From assembly GCF_040253615.1 (NCBI RefSeq), contig NZ_JBEJGY010000005.1, positions 1-64,000 on the forward strand: DNA of 64,000 nt. Direction: 5' to 3'. Under the pieces are notes generated by a model. That model saw only the letters and a list, made by a program, of their open reading frames with translations, was not told the DNA's origin and searched no databases. Positions 7,353-16,305 of this stretch are shown here, one piece after another. Each line of letters opens with the position of its first letter. Within the stretch, counting starts at the first letter, position 1. The position numbers and the translations under genes were made by a program. This DNA comes from Streptomyces sp. Edi4 (GTDB taxonomy: Bacteria; Actinomycetota; Actinomycetes; Streptomycetales; Streptomycetaceae).

Positions 7353-9266
7353 TCAGCCCGGGTCGGTGGTGCCGGCGCGGGGCCGGTTGCGGGCCCACTT
7401 CTTGAGGTCGCCGACGCGGTAGAGGAATTCGGCGCCGCGTTTGTCGATCGGGCCGGGGAAGTCCGGGTCGTTCTGTCGGGCCCAGCGCAGGGCCTTGAGG
7501 CTGGCGACGATGTCCGACAGGTGGTTCTCGTACGCCTCGCGCAGGCCGACCACCGCTTCGTCCGGGTCGGGTACCGGGCCCGGGGCCGGGTCGGCCGGCG
7601 GCGTCACCGCGGTGTCAGCCGCCGGGGCTGGTGGTGTGAGGCTCCAGGCGTCGGCGAGGAAGACCGGATCGGCGGCGGGCGCGGGCGGGAGCTCGGGGGC
7701 GTCGGTGAGGAGGTCGACGGCCGGGGCGGTCGTCTTCTGCAGGGTGGGGCCGGTCTTGCCCTTGGCGTGGACGCCGGACATCGCCCACTCGCGGGCCTCC
7801 GCGTTCGACAGGTTCAGCACCTGCGTCTCCTGGGCGCGGCCGCGGGTGACGACTTGGACGCGTCCTGGGTGCTCGCTCGCCATCGGGATGGGGCTGACCT
7901 CGGGAACGAGCATGCGCCAGGCGTTGAGGGTGTAGCGGACCAGGATCCGGGTGGCGAAGTTCTCGCGCATCGCCGGGCCGCCGACGGCCTGGGCGGTCGC
8001 GGACTGGGCGACCAGGAGCACGTGCAGGCGGACCTGGCGGCCCATGAAGAGGATCTCGGCGAGCGCGTCGATGGCCGGGGACGTCTTCGGGTCGCCGCTC
8101 TCGCGGATCTTCGCCCAGTACCGCTTGAGCTGCGCCATGGTCGCGTTGACCTCTTCGAGGAGGATCACGATCCTCGGGCCGACCCGCCACGGCTCCTTTT
8201 CGAGGACGTCGTCGGCCAGGTCCTCCGCGAGGGCGAGTCGGCGCCGGCCTTCCTGGGCAAGGTGGACCAGGGCGTCGTGGATCTCGCCGATGTCGCGGCA
8301 GTAGGTGACGCCGGGCACGCCGCGCGCCCAGGTGTGGGAGATCCGCTTGAAGTCCAGGACGAAGGCGAGCGCGCCGTTGTGGACGAACTGGCAGGTGATG
8401 CAGCGCAGGATCGTCGACTTGCCGCCGCCGGTGCCTGCGGAGATCAGGACGTGCGGGGAGTCGGCGTCCAGGTCGACGGAGACCTTCTTCTTGCCCGAGC
8501 CCAGCCCGATCAGCGGCGCGGACTCGGGCATCTTCGCGAGGATCTCGCGCACCCCGGGATCGGACAGGCTCAGCTTCTTGGGCGGGGCCTTGCGCTTCTT
8601 GACGATGACGTGGGTGTCCTTGCCCGCCCGGCGCCAGGTGAAGGAGACGTTCTCCAGGGCGAGCTTCTTGACGATGAGGTCGGCGACCAGGTCCTCGTTG
8701 AAGCGCATGTGGGTGGGCACGTCGATGCGTATCTGGGCGTCGTCGTCGGAGAAGTCCCTGGGTACGTGGAGGTAGCGGCGCGGGTCGGTCAGCTCCGACA
8801 TGCCCAGCGGCACGGCGAGCGCCTCGTGCAGCGGGGTCACCCACTCGCGCATGAACTCGCGGCGCTTGCGGGTCAGCAGCCCGTACGCGACGCCGCCGAC
8901 CGCCGCAGCCGAAGCGACGGCGATGCCGCCCGTCTCCGCGGCCGCGATGGCGGGGTCGGGGTTCTCCCAGACGTCGCGCGCCGTGGCGAAGGTGGAGTCC
9001 TGGTTCTCCCACAGCGCCCAGTAGCCGGCCCCACCCGTCGCGGCCAGGCCGCTGACGCGGAAGGTCAGGCGCTGCCACCCGGCCCGGTAGGAAGAGCGGG
9101 ACACCTTGCCTTCGACCTTGGGCAGGACGCGGGTGCCCTTGCGCCAGAACGTCGCGTTGGTCTTCCGCTCCCCGTCCATGGGGCGGCCGGCCAGGAACCG
9201 GCCGATGCCGAACGCCACTGATTCGGCGGTCTCTTCCACCTGCTTGTCGAACTTCGTCTGCGCCAC
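7353..9266 (-). CDS. FtsK/SpoIIIE-type DNA translocase ATPase
   Basis: A 637-residue protein with a GTG start (MAQTKFDKQVEE). Two hydrophobic stretches lie near residues 70-85 and 113-132 (IAVASAAAVGGVAYGLL), consistent with membrane anchoring. The FtsK motor has Walker A SAGTGGGKST (about 276-285), LDFKRISHTW, RIVILLEEVNATM as Walker B and a VAQSA sensor. The tail from about residue 510 is proline/alanine rich and ends in a helical segment. Proteins like this occur on Streptomyces linear plasmids and integrative elements, where TraB-type FtsK ATPases move double-stranded DNA between hyphae. This plasmid also has a separate TraB-like ATPase at 32307, so this one may have another transfer or partition task. 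Confidence 0.82.
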   Translation of the reverse strand: MAQTKFDKQVEETAESVAFGIGRFLAGRPMDGERKTNATFWRKGTRVLPKVEGKVSRSSYRAGWQRLTFRVSGLAATGGAGYWALWENQDSTFATARDVWENPDPAIAAAETGGIAVASAAAVGGVAYGLLTRKRREFMREWVTPLHEALAVPLGMSELTDPRRYLHVPRDFSDDDAQIRIDVPTHMRFNEDLVADLIVKKLALENVSFTWRRAGKDTHVIVKKRKAPPKKLSLSDPGVREILAKMPESAPLIGLGSGKKKVSVDLDADSPHVLISAGTGGGKSTILRCITCQFVHNGALAFVLDFKRISHTWARGVPGVTYCRDIGEIHDALVHLAQEGRRRLALAEDLADDVLEKEPWRVGPRIVILLEEVNATMAQLKRYWAKIRESGDPKTSPAIDALAEILFMGRQVRLHVLLVAQSATAQAVGGPAMRENFATRILVRYTLNAWRMLVPEVSPIPMASEHPGRVQVVTRGRAQETQVLNLSNAEAREWAMSGVHAKGKTGPTLQKTTAPAVDLLTDAPELPPAPAADPVFLADAWSLTPPAPAADTAVTPPADPAPGPVPDPDEAVVGLREAYENHLSDIVASLKALRWARQNDPDFPGPIDKRGAEFLYRVGDLKKWARNRPRAGTTDPG

Positions 9267-9527
9267 GGCTGTCCGCCCTTCGTTCTGGTTGTGCGTGCGG
9301 GCGTGACGGTGTCGCGAAAAGCGGACACCGACGCTCAGGCACAGAACTTAGAAAGGTTCACCTGTGGATAAAGGCCGCGAACCCGGAGATAAAACCATCC
9401 CGAAGTGGGGCAAGTTGTGACGCCCTGACCTGTCAGGCATCGCGCGGTCCTGAAATTCTTCGCGTTCCGAACCGGCGGAGGTCACGGATCGGGAGTCGCC
9501 AACTCACGAAGTGGCTACGGTGGCGGG

Positions 9528-9974
9528 ATGTCCTTTGATGAAGGGTTCGTGTCCGACATGGCGCAGACCGACGCACCGAGCGGAGTGATCGTCAACGCAC
9601 TGCGCTGGGAGATCCTCAACGACTGGACTGAGTTCCAGCACGACGACAAGTTCGAGGACAAGACCGCCGAGATGTCGTACTGGTGGGGCTTCGTGAAGCG
9701 CGACACCGGCTTCGAGTCGCTGAAATGCCTCTGGGCCAAGCACGAAGGCAACTACCCCATGTTTGCCGAGGCCATCTGGCTCCTGCACCGGGAGTTCAGC
9801 GAGGGCACCGGGGCAGACCACCACCCGCTCTTCGCGAACGTTCCCCCGATCCCGGCCGAAGTCCTGTTCCAGAAGATCGCCAGCTGCTCCGCTCCGGTGT
9901 ACCGCTCGCTCACCCAGGAACAAATGGTCGCGATCCTGCGCAAGGCGCCGCAGGACTACAGCCGCATGTCATAG
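9528..9974 (+). CDS. Hypothetical protein
   Basis: The 148-residue product starts MSFDEGFVSDMAQT and is rich in aromatic residues (EMSYWWGFVKRDTG, FAEAIWLLHREF). No signal peptide, membrane segment or known motif is visible. Codon usage is a little less GC-biased than the neighbours. It is transcribed divergently from the FtsK gene, with 261 bases between that contain no recognisable gene. Confidence 0.55.
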   Translation: MSFDEGFVSDMAQTDAPSGVIVNALRWEILNDWTEFQHDDKFEDKTAEMSYWWGFVKRDTGFESLKCLWAKHEGNYPMFAEAIWLLHREFSEGTGADHHPLFANVPPIPAEVLFQKIASCSAPVYRSLTQEQMVAILRKAPQDYSRMS

Positions 9975-10146
9975 CGCGTCGCTCCCGCCCCACGCTTGCG
10001 CGTCGTCCATCGACCCGGCTCGCCCCGGGACAGATCGCGCGAAGCAGCATGAGGCAATGGCCGCCCGAGCACGTGCGGCCGGTCGACGGCGTCGCACCGT
10101 CGTTCATCCGACCAGCCGCCCAGCCACCACCGACAGCGCGGCGGGG

Positions 10147-10190
10147 ACGGCGACGGGCCCGGCCTGGGTGAAGGCCGGGCCCGTCGCCGT
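10147..10190. terminator. Strong 19-bp hairpin terminator
   Basis: A perfect 19-base stem: 10147-10165 begins ACGGCGACGGGCCC and 10172-10190 is its complement, with a 6-base loop. It lies between the convergent ends at 9974 (plus) and 10202 (minus). Confidence 0.8.
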
Positions 10191-10201
10191 GGGCGGTACG
10201 G

Positions 10202-10729
10202 CTATCGGGTCTGGAAGGCGCCGCGGTCGATGAGGCCCTGAATGTAGGGCGGCCAGTCCCGTTCCAGGCTGGTGGTGATGGCGGCGTGAACGTCGGCGCG
10301 TACCTGCGGGGTGACGTGTTCGACGTCGCCGCCCGGGTAGTACAGGCGCACCCCGTCGCGGCTGGCATCGCACAGGATGGCGTGGGCCTTCTGCACGAGC
10401 GTCATGTAGAGCTGCGGGACCGGTGCCTTGACGAGTTCGTCGATGACGGCTTCGTAGTCGGCGCCGAAGTCAGCCCAGTCCTTGCCCTGCTTGTCGAGCC
10501 AGAGGGTGACGTCGGAGAAGAACACCGCTTTGCCCGGCCCGTCCTTCGGGTCGCGGGCCAGGGCGCTCGCGAGATCGAGCGCGATGCCGGCGCCCTTGCT
10601 GACGAGGTCGCGGGGGATCATCGTCGGGGCGATGGCCACCGCGCACTCGCCCCAGCCGTCTCGGGTCTGCTCCGGCCAGGGCAGTCCCAGTACGAGCCAG
10701 CCGTCTGGTGCCAGCAGCTTGTTGCTCAC
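10202..10729 (-). CDS. Hypothetical plasmid protein
   Basis: The 175-residue product is read from a GTG at 10729 (VSNKLLAPDGWLVLGLPWPE) preceded by GGGGGAAGAA. The frame is open upstream, but that part is compositionally poor. It contains MIPRDLVSKGAGIALDLASALARDPKDG and LYMTLVQKAHAILCDASRDG. No family is recognised. It lies immediately downstream of the replication-relaxation gene on the same strand (98 bases apart) and is ended by the 10147-10190 hairpin. Confidence 0.6.
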   Translation of the reverse strand: MSNKLLAPDGWLVLGLPWPEQTRDGWGECAVAIAPTMIPRDLVSKGAGIALDLASALARDPKDGPGKAVFFSDVTLWLDKQGKDWADFGADYEAVIDELVKAPVPQLYMTLVQKAHAILCDASRDGVRLYYPGGDVEHVTPQVRADVHAAITTSLERDWPPYIQGLIDRGAFQTR

Positions 10730-10827
10730 CGTGTTCTTCCCCCTCGGTCGTGGATGGTCCGCATCCGATCTTTCCGTCCCGGCCCGGCAGCGGACAAGAC
10801 GTCCTCCGGCCGCCGGGCCGCGCGCGG

Positions 10828-12432
10828 CTACCGGCGGCGGCCGAACAGTCCGCGGTTCCTCTTCGCTTCCGCTTCGGCCGCCTCCCGGGCCGCGGCTTCC
10901 TCCGCCTGGCGCTGCGCGGCTCGTTCCGCCTGCACCTGCTCGTGGTGTTCGGTCAGGCACGGTCCGCACAGCTCGTTGAGCCGCTCAGCCCGGTACTGCC
11001 GGACCATCTGCCACCGGTCGTCGGTGAACTTCGCTCCGCAGCGCCTGCACACGGGCCGCTCCGCCTCGCGGTCCGCGGCTTCCCGCTCCTTCTGGCGCTT
11101 GCGGGCCTGCTCCGCCTGCACTACGTACAGCCGGTCACCGTCGGGGTTGTCCAGGGCGTCGGTCAGCGTCTGCCACTCATCGCGCCCGAGCCTGCGCCAC
11201 ACCTTCCCCGCCGCCCCATCCGGATCGGCCGTGATCCGCTCCAGCTCGGTGACGACCACGGGCAGCGCCTGGTGGTAGTCGACGGCCGTGATGTCACCGC
11301 CCGCGTACTTGACGCCGGCGAAGTAGGAACGGGCGGCCTGCTCCAGCCGCCGCATCCTGCTGGCCCGCTGCGCCTTCGTCTTACCCGTGAACACGAACGC
11401 CACCGGCACGTAGCCCTCGCGGCCGGTCGCCGGGTAGATCCGCGACCACAGCCGGAAGCCGTGCACCGCCGCCTCACCGGAGTAGCGGGCCGCCTGCGCC
11501 TTGACCTTGTCGGCCTTCGGCGCCAGGAGCTCGAACCACTCGGTGTAGCGGCGCACCTTGTCCACCAGGACGTCGACGGGCTCGTTGACGCGGTCGACCT
11601 CCAGGAGCATCGCGGGCACGTCGACGTCCGGGGCCCGCATCGTCAGGTCGGCGTACTGGGTGTACCCGTAGGGCAGCTTGTGGCCGATCTCGGTCTGCCA
11701 GGACAGCGGGGTGCCGAACCCGGCCCCGGTGAGGACCGCGGCGGTCATCGTGACGGCGGCCGCGTGTTCGTCGAAGCCCTCGCCGGCGACCGGCTCGCCG
11801 TCGTCGTCGACCTCGAGCTTGCGCAGCGCGGAGACCCGGACGTTCTCCGGCAGCAGCTGCTTGGCTTCCTTGTGTCCTCGCTCGGTGAGCACCCACAGCT
11901 GATGGTTCGACTCCAGGCGCGTCTCCACCCGGACCTTCCCCTCGCCCTTGAGGGCGTTGAGGGTGTCCCTCGTGCACCGGTCGTGCGAGTCGCCGGGGCG
12001 CAGCATCCGCCACAGGTGTTCAGCGGTAGCCCTCTGGAAGATCCCGAGAGCCTTCAGCACTTCCTTCTTCCTGGTGTGGGTTGGCTTCCATGTCTGCTTC
12101 GAAGACTTAGAAGGGTTGTCGAACGTGCCAGGGGCCCTGTTCTGCCGGGGCTGACCTGCGGATACGCGCCCGGCGGGCGAAGTAGCCGTGGAGGGGGCAA
12201 TGGAGGGGCCCGTGGAGGGGGCCTGCGGGACCTGGTCGACGTCGCCGGCGGGCGCCTGGTCGTGGGTGTCGTGCGGTTCGCGGGCGGGGTCGGGCGTGAA
12301 GTCGGCGGGCACGGTGTCCTCGATTCCTCCGGCCTGCGGGCCGGGTCGGTGAGCGTCCGGCCCGCACGCGGAGGTGCGCACGAGCCGGGGCCACCGTCGG
12401 AAAGCACCCCTTGTCCGCTGTCTGACGCTCAC
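10828..12432 (-). CDS. Replication-relaxation family protein
   Basis: The 534-residue protein has a disordered N-terminal 110 residues, then a winged-helix start (RKKEVLKALGIFQRATAEHL, HDRCTRDTLNALKGEGKV) and an alpha/beta region (GTPLSWQTEIGHKLPYG, VPAMLLEVDRVNEP) typical of the Replic_Relax family found on actinobacterial plasmids and integrative elements. The C-terminus adds a zinc-binding CRRCGAKF...LCGPC pair and a basic coiled coil ending RNRGLFGRRR. The family is named for replication and relaxation roles on plasmids; a nuclease-like core is suspected. Start GTG at 12432 is the earliest; a later start is possible because the first 50 residues look weak. Confidence 0.72.
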   Translation of the reverse strand: MSVRQRTRGAFRRWPRLVRTSACGPDAHRPGPQAGGIEDTVPADFTPDPAREPHDTHDQAPAGDVDQVPQAPSTGPSIAPSTATSPAGRVSAGQPRQNRAPGTFDNPSKSSKQTWKPTHTRKKEVLKALGIFQRATAEHLWRMLRPGDSHDRCTRDTLNALKGEGKVRVETRLESNHQLWVLTERGHKEAKQLLPENVRVSALRKLEVDDDGEPVAGEGFDEHAAAVTMTAAVLTGAGFGTPLSWQTEIGHKLPYGYTQYADLTMRAPDVDVPAMLLEVDRVNEPVDVLVDKVRRYTEWFELLAPKADKVKAQAARYSGEAAVHGFRLWSRIYPATGREGYVPVAFVFTGKTKAQRASRMRRLEQAARSYFAGVKYAGGDITAVDYHQALPVVVTELERITADPDGAAGKVWRRLGRDEWQTLTDALDNPDGDRLYVVQAEQARKRQKEREAADREAERPVCRRCGAKFTDDRWQMVRQYRAERLNELCGPCLTEHHEQVQAERAAQRQAEEAAAREAAEAEAKRNRGLFGRRR

Positions 12433-12589
12433 CCCCGAGAGGTGTCCGTTTCCGCCTTGACTAGGTATTCACTGAGCGGTTTGTCCGTGAGCGACGCCAC
12501 AGTCAGCCACCCCGTCCCGACAGACGGTTGAGTCGGCACGGAGCGCGGTGCCGGTGTTGCCACCGGTCCGTTTCTCCGTGCCGCTCGCC

Positions 12590-12623
12590 GAACCCGGCGT
12601 GCGCCTCTCAACGCACCGGGCTC
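12590..12623 (-). ncRNA. Group II intron domain V (catalytic hairpin)
   Basis: Read on the minus strand it begins GAGCCCGGTGCG and ends CGCACGCCGGGTTC, with a GAGA tetraloop region and the AGC triad near its 5' side. The 34-base length and GAGC...GTTC ends are typical of domain V, the catalytic core for self-splicing. Confidence 0.85.
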
Positions 12624-12640
12624 TCCACGGAATCTGCCGT

Positions 12641-14107
12641 TCAGACGTGGTTGAGGGCCATCCAGGGGTTGGGGATCGTGTTGCCTCGGTAGCGGTATCG
12701 GGTGACCGAAACCGTTTGAAGGTCGAACAATTCGATCCCGTCCGCCGAGGGTCTGCGCCACCGGCCGTTCTGGTCGGTGAAGCGTCGACGGACGTCCTTC
12801 CACCTCCAGCGGTGCAGCACGATCCACCAGCTGATCACCCGGTGCCAGACGAATCTCTGGAGGGATTTCAGGGTGACTTTCGCAACCGCGTGCTTGAAGT
12901 AGTTGGCCCAGCCGCGCATGATCTGGTTGAGCCTGATCAGCACTTGACCTGGGTCCTGCTGCGACTTTCTGTTCGTCAGGGCACGGATCTTGCCCTTCAG
13001 CTGCCGGATGGGCCGGTCAGCGATGAAGGTGTAGACGTACCACTTGTCCGTTCCTCGCTTGCGGCGCCACTGGATGCGGAACCCCAGGAAGTCGAACCCT
13101 TCCGACATGTGCACCACCTGCGTCTTTGCCTCGGAGAGGCGCAGACCCAGAGGCCGGAGCACGTCGGTGATTTCCTCGCGCAGCGCTTCGGTGTCGTCAC
13201 GGTTGCTGTCTCCGAGTACGACGAAATCGTCCGCGTAGCGGACGATCCGCCAGTTCGGCAGACCCTTGCGACGTCGGCCTTGGCGTCGGGATGCGGTGGA
13301 CATCTTCCCGCTCGGCTTCCACGGGTCCATCAGGTGCTCATCGAGCGCCGACAGAGCGATGTTCGCCAGCAGCGGGGAGAGGATGCCGCCCTGCGGGGTT
13401 CCGGTATAGGAGGTCTCACGGACGGTGCTCTCAGTGAGAACGCCGGCCTTGAGGAACGCCTTGACCAGCAGCAGCACGCGCTTGTCCTTGACCCGTGTTC
13501 GCACCCGATCCATCAGGGCCGTGTGGTCGATCGAGTCGAAGCACGCCTCGATGTCCGCGTCCAGGACCCAGCGGTAGCCGTTGGTGCCATAGAAGTGGAT
13601 CTCAGCGATCGCGTCGTGTGCCCGCCGCAGAGGCCTGAAACCGTAGGAGACCGGCTCGAAGTCGGCCTCGAAGATCGGCTCCAGCACCAGCTTGAGAGCG
13701 GCCTGGACCACCCGGTCGGCAATGGTCGGGATGCCGAGCTTGCGCACCTTCCCACTTCCGCCAGGCTTGGGGATCTTGCGTTCGCGCACCGGCAGTGGGC
13801 GAAATTCACCCGTCCGGAGTGCGCGACGAAGGTCCTCCAGGAACCCTTGAGTGCCAATTTCGCGCTCCACGTTGACGGTTGTGATGCCGTCGACGCCTGG
13901 GGTGTTCGCGCCCTTGTTGCCCGCGACCCGTTCGAACGCCGCAAGCAGCGTCGCCGGGTCGTGCACGAGGTTGAACAGATCGTCGAACCTGCGGCCTTTA
14001 TCGGCCGCCGCCCAACGGTGAAGTTTGGCCTGCATCCCCGATACCCGCTGGTGAGACCCCATGGGGGCCTCGGGGGCACTGCTGTTCAGCAGTGCGTCTT
14101 TCGGCAT
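12641..14107 (-). CDS. ltrA: Group II intron reverse transcriptase/maturase
   Basis: The 488-residue intron-encoded protein starts MPKDALLNSSAPEAP at 14107, chosen over the longer open frame because the upstream part overlaps structured intron RNA. It has the RT blocks in order: GVDGITTVNVE, RPLPVRERKIPKPGG, RKLGIPTIADRVVQ, FRPLRRAHDA, VLDADIEACFDSIDH, GTPQGGILSPLLANI and the catalytic RYADDFVVLG. A group II maturase domain follows (RGWANYFKHAV, ISWWIVLHRW). No HNH endonuclease is seen after the maturase domain, so mobility would rely on reverse splicing without second-strand cleavage. All catalytic residues are present, so it is probably active. Confidence 0.92.
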   Translation of the reverse strand: MPKDALLNSSAPEAPMGSHQRVSGMQAKLHRWAAADKGRRFDDLFNLVHDPATLLAAFERVAGNKGANTPGVDGITTVNVEREIGTQGFLEDLRRALRTGEFRPLPVRERKIPKPGGSGKVRKLGIPTIADRVVQAALKLVLEPIFEADFEPVSYGFRPLRRAHDAIAEIHFYGTNGYRWVLDADIEACFDSIDHTALMDRVRTRVKDKRVLLLVKAFLKAGVLTESTVRETSYTGTPQGGILSPLLANIALSALDEHLMDPWKPSGKMSTASRRQGRRRKGLPNWRIVRYADDFVVLGDSNRDDTEALREEITDVLRPLGLRLSEAKTQVVHMSEGFDFLGFRIQWRRKRGTDKWYVYTFIADRPIRQLKGKIRALTNRKSQQDPGQVLIRLNQIMRGWANYFKHAVAKVTLKSLQRFVWHRVISWWIVLHRWRWKDVRRRFTDQNGRWRRPSADGIELFDLQTVSVTRYRYRGNTIPNPWMALNHV

Positions 14108-14784
14108 TGCAGCCTCCTTCCCTTCTCGATTCCGCTGCCGCCCTTCCCCATGTGCCGGGCTTTCCCCGGCTCGGAGTACTACGGCGGCTCCGCCCCGTCC
14201 CGGCCCGATCGGCCGACGGTGGGCCCAGCCTCGAACACCACTGGACGTGTTGTCCGAGGTCAGGGCCGGGACGGTTCCCGTGTTCACTCGTTGTTCGATC
14301 GACGGATTAGGAGCCCGGCTCTACCCCCGCGGCATCGCCACAGTTACCCCGCAGCACTTCACCGTGGCCTCCCCGAGCCCCAGACCGATGGTTCTCGGGA
14401 AGTTTCCCGCCCCCTTATCAAGGCGGAAACGCACCGCATCCAGCCCATATCCACCAGATTCGAGCTGGTGTGGATTGAGGGAGCGTCAGCACCGGTTCCT
14501 CTCGTACTCCTTTCCGTCTCGCTTGCCGGACCCGCACCATCTGGCAGTGCTGGTACGTCCCGGCTTTGTCAGGGCCGCTTGCCACCCTCCCCGGCACCTC
14601 CCGGGTCGGGCTGCCCTCAGCTTCAAATCCCCTGCTGCGACAGGGGATTGGTGGTGGTCCTTCACCTCCACTCGAACAACGAGCGCCTCACGGCGCACCG
14701 GCCTCTGTCCACAGGGCCCGGCTTCGAAGGTGTGATCACCGGCCGGGCGCAGCAGGCGCGCGGCCTGTACGGAGAGGAATCGTC

Positions 14785-15213
14785 ATGGAGACGACGTCGT
14801 CGAAGCTGCCCGCGCTCACCCCGGAGCAGATCTGGCGGGCCGCCGACTACGTGGAGCTGGTCTGGCACGACCAGGACACCGAGGAGGCACGGGCCCGCCT
14901 GGAGGAGTTCCACCGGGACGGCAAGGAGCTGGCGCATCTGATGGGCGAGTTCGGTGCGCTGCTGCTGGACCAGTACCTCACCGCCGTGCCCGACGAACAC
15001 GCCGACTGCGAGTCCGCGTACGTCATGGACAAGCTCGCGGCGGTGGCGAGCCGGTACCTCAAGCGGTGGTGCTACTCGGGCGGCGGGGCAGAGGTCGCCT
15101 ACATCGCGGCGGGGTTCCTGATCGAAGCCATGCAGGAGGTCGACCAGGTGAGCCAGTTCCTGTCCGACGTCCGTGGCGACGCTCCCCGGCGGCCGGCGGC
15201 CGTGGCCTCCTGA
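14785..15213 (+). CDS. Hypothetical helical protein
   Basis: The 142-residue product begins METTSSKLPALTPEQIWRAADYVE after a GGAGAGG ribosome site. It is mainly acidic and helical (DTEEARARLEEFHRDGKELAHLM), with GGGAEVAYIAAGFLIEAMQEVDQV in its second half. No family is recognised. It was divergent from the replication-relaxation gene before the intron inserted between them. Confidence 0.6.
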   Translation: METTSSKLPALTPEQIWRAADYVELVWHDQDTEEARARLEEFHRDGKELAHLMGEFGALLLDQYLTAVPDEHADCESAYVMDKLAAVASRYLKRWCYSGGGAEVAYIAAGFLIEAMQEVDQVSQFLSDVRGDAPRRPAAVAS

Positions 15214-15227
15214 GCCGAGCGAAAGCC

Positions 15228-15274
15228 GGGACGGCGCCCGGGGACGGAGACTTCTCCCCCCTCGGGCGCTGTCC
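15228..15274 (+). terminator. Terminator hairpin
   Basis: The arm 15228-15243 (GGGACGGCGCCCGGGG) pairs with 15259-15274 (CCCTCGGGCGCTGTCC), with wobble or mismatch at two places. It follows the plus-strand gene ending at 15213. Confidence 0.65.
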
Positions 15275-15329
15275 TGTTCGGGCGGGATGTCGCACGTAGC
15301 GAACCCGGTCAAGGAACGATGCACCCGTC

Positions 15330-16270
15330 CGGACCGCGCCGGTGTACATCGGATGCTGTGCACTCCCCACCACGATGTCGCGCACTCCCGAGCCGATGCA
15401 GGGCACTCCCACCACGATGTCGCGCATCGGATGCAGTGCATCGTCCGGACATCGGATGCGGTGGCGGACATCGGGTGCGGTCCACTCCGCACGGTGGCGT
15501 CCACTCCCGGGCCGGTGGTGCGCATCGCGATGCGGTGGTGCGCACCGGTGGTGCGCGCCGCGCGCATCGTCGGTGCGGTGGTGCGCGGCCCGGTGCGGTC
15601 GGTGCGCGCACCGTCGGCGCGGCCGCGGGGATGGTGCGCGCACCGACCGTCCCGTGGTGCGCATCGCGGCGCGCGGCGCGCTCCTGGGCAGCACGCGAGG
15701 ACTCCGCCGCAAGGGCCGGATCAAGCGAAGTCCTCATATCACAGACCCCCTTGACTTCCGTCCCGCCAAAGTCCCAAATGCGCGTTATGGAATGCCTGAC
15801 TGTGTGGCAGGTCACACAGAATCGGCGCGAGGGCGGTTCTGGTGCGCGCGTTTCGGGGTGGCAGCCGAGTGGTGCGCACCGGCTCGGGCAAGCGGTGCGC
15901 ACGGTGCGCGCACCGATGATGTGGTGCGCGCACCCGGGTCGGCCGGTGCGCACCATCGTCTCCGTGCGCGCACCGGTGGTGCGGTGGCCGGGGCGGCGGC
16001 GCATCACGATGCGCACCGGGTGCGGCGGCCCGGGAGTGCACGACATCGTCGGTGCGCGCGATGGGCGCGATGCCGTACATCGTCGACATCGCGTGCGCGC
16101 ACCGGATGCCGGGTGGCCCACTCCCCCGTCGGCCAGTGAATGCGGAGTGGGCTCCACTCCCATCCGGTGGACATCGCGGTGGGCTCCACTCCCCACTCGA
16201 TGCGCGCCACGGTGGAGTCCACTCCCACTGGGTGGCGCACCACGATGGGCTCCACTCTCCGGGCGGTGCA
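15330..16270. repeat. Symmetric short-repeat block around an AT-richer island; candidate oriT or transfer locus
   Basis: About 940 bases consist of interspersed short words. The outer zones (15340-15510 and 16110-16265) carry about ten CACTCC words with GGATG and CATCG. The inner zones (15510-15680 and 15840-16110) carry about seventeen GTGCGC words, many as GGTGCGCACC or GGTGCGCGCACC. The centre (about 15715-15835) is unique, less GC-rich sequence that includes CTGTGTG-GCAGGT-CACACAG. The arrangement is roughly mirror-symmetric. It lies just beyond the terminator of the MobF relaxase gene, where an oriT would be expected. TraB-type ATPases also bind clusters of short repeats (clt). Which role applies, or whether it is a replication origin, cannot be decided here. 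Confidence 0.6.
15799..15818. promoter_or_regulatory. Inverted repeat in the central island, candidate relaxase site
   Basis: CTGTGTG and CACACAG form a perfect 7-base inverted repeat with a 6-base spacer. It is the only clean dyad in the AT-richer island between the two repeat arms. MobF relaxases recognise an inverted repeat next to the nick site, which makes this the first place to look for nic. Confidence 0.4.
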
Positions 16271-16305
16271 TCGCGGGCCGGCCCCGCCTTCGGGTCGACA
16301 GACGC

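Larger units (their letters stand above)
12527..14698 (-). mobile_element. Group II intron (2.17 kb)
   Basis: On the minus strand a 5' end GTGCGCCGTGAGGCGC (from 14698) is followed by structured sequence, the reverse transcriptase ORF, a canonical 34-base domain V (12623-12590) and a domain VI stem (CGGCACGGAG with CTCCGTGCCG) carrying a GA bulge. The 3' end is then CTCAAC at 12527. GTGYG at the 5' end and AY at the 3' end fit group II rules. Joining the flanks gives a GACAGA-GGCCGCG-TCTGTC hairpin across the splice junction, suggesting insertion at a hairpin. It lies in the intergenic region between the replication-relaxation gene and the gene at 14785 and disrupts no ORF. Confidence 0.82.

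Noticed and set aside
7521..9221. 566-residue plus-strand frame opposite the FtsK gene
   Set aside because: Mirror of the FtsK gene; rich in G, V, D and R with no domain.
15330..16270. Classical Rep iterons
   Set aside because: The words are short, variable in spacing and mixed in orientation, unlike regular iterons, and the Rep-like gene is more than 30 kb away.
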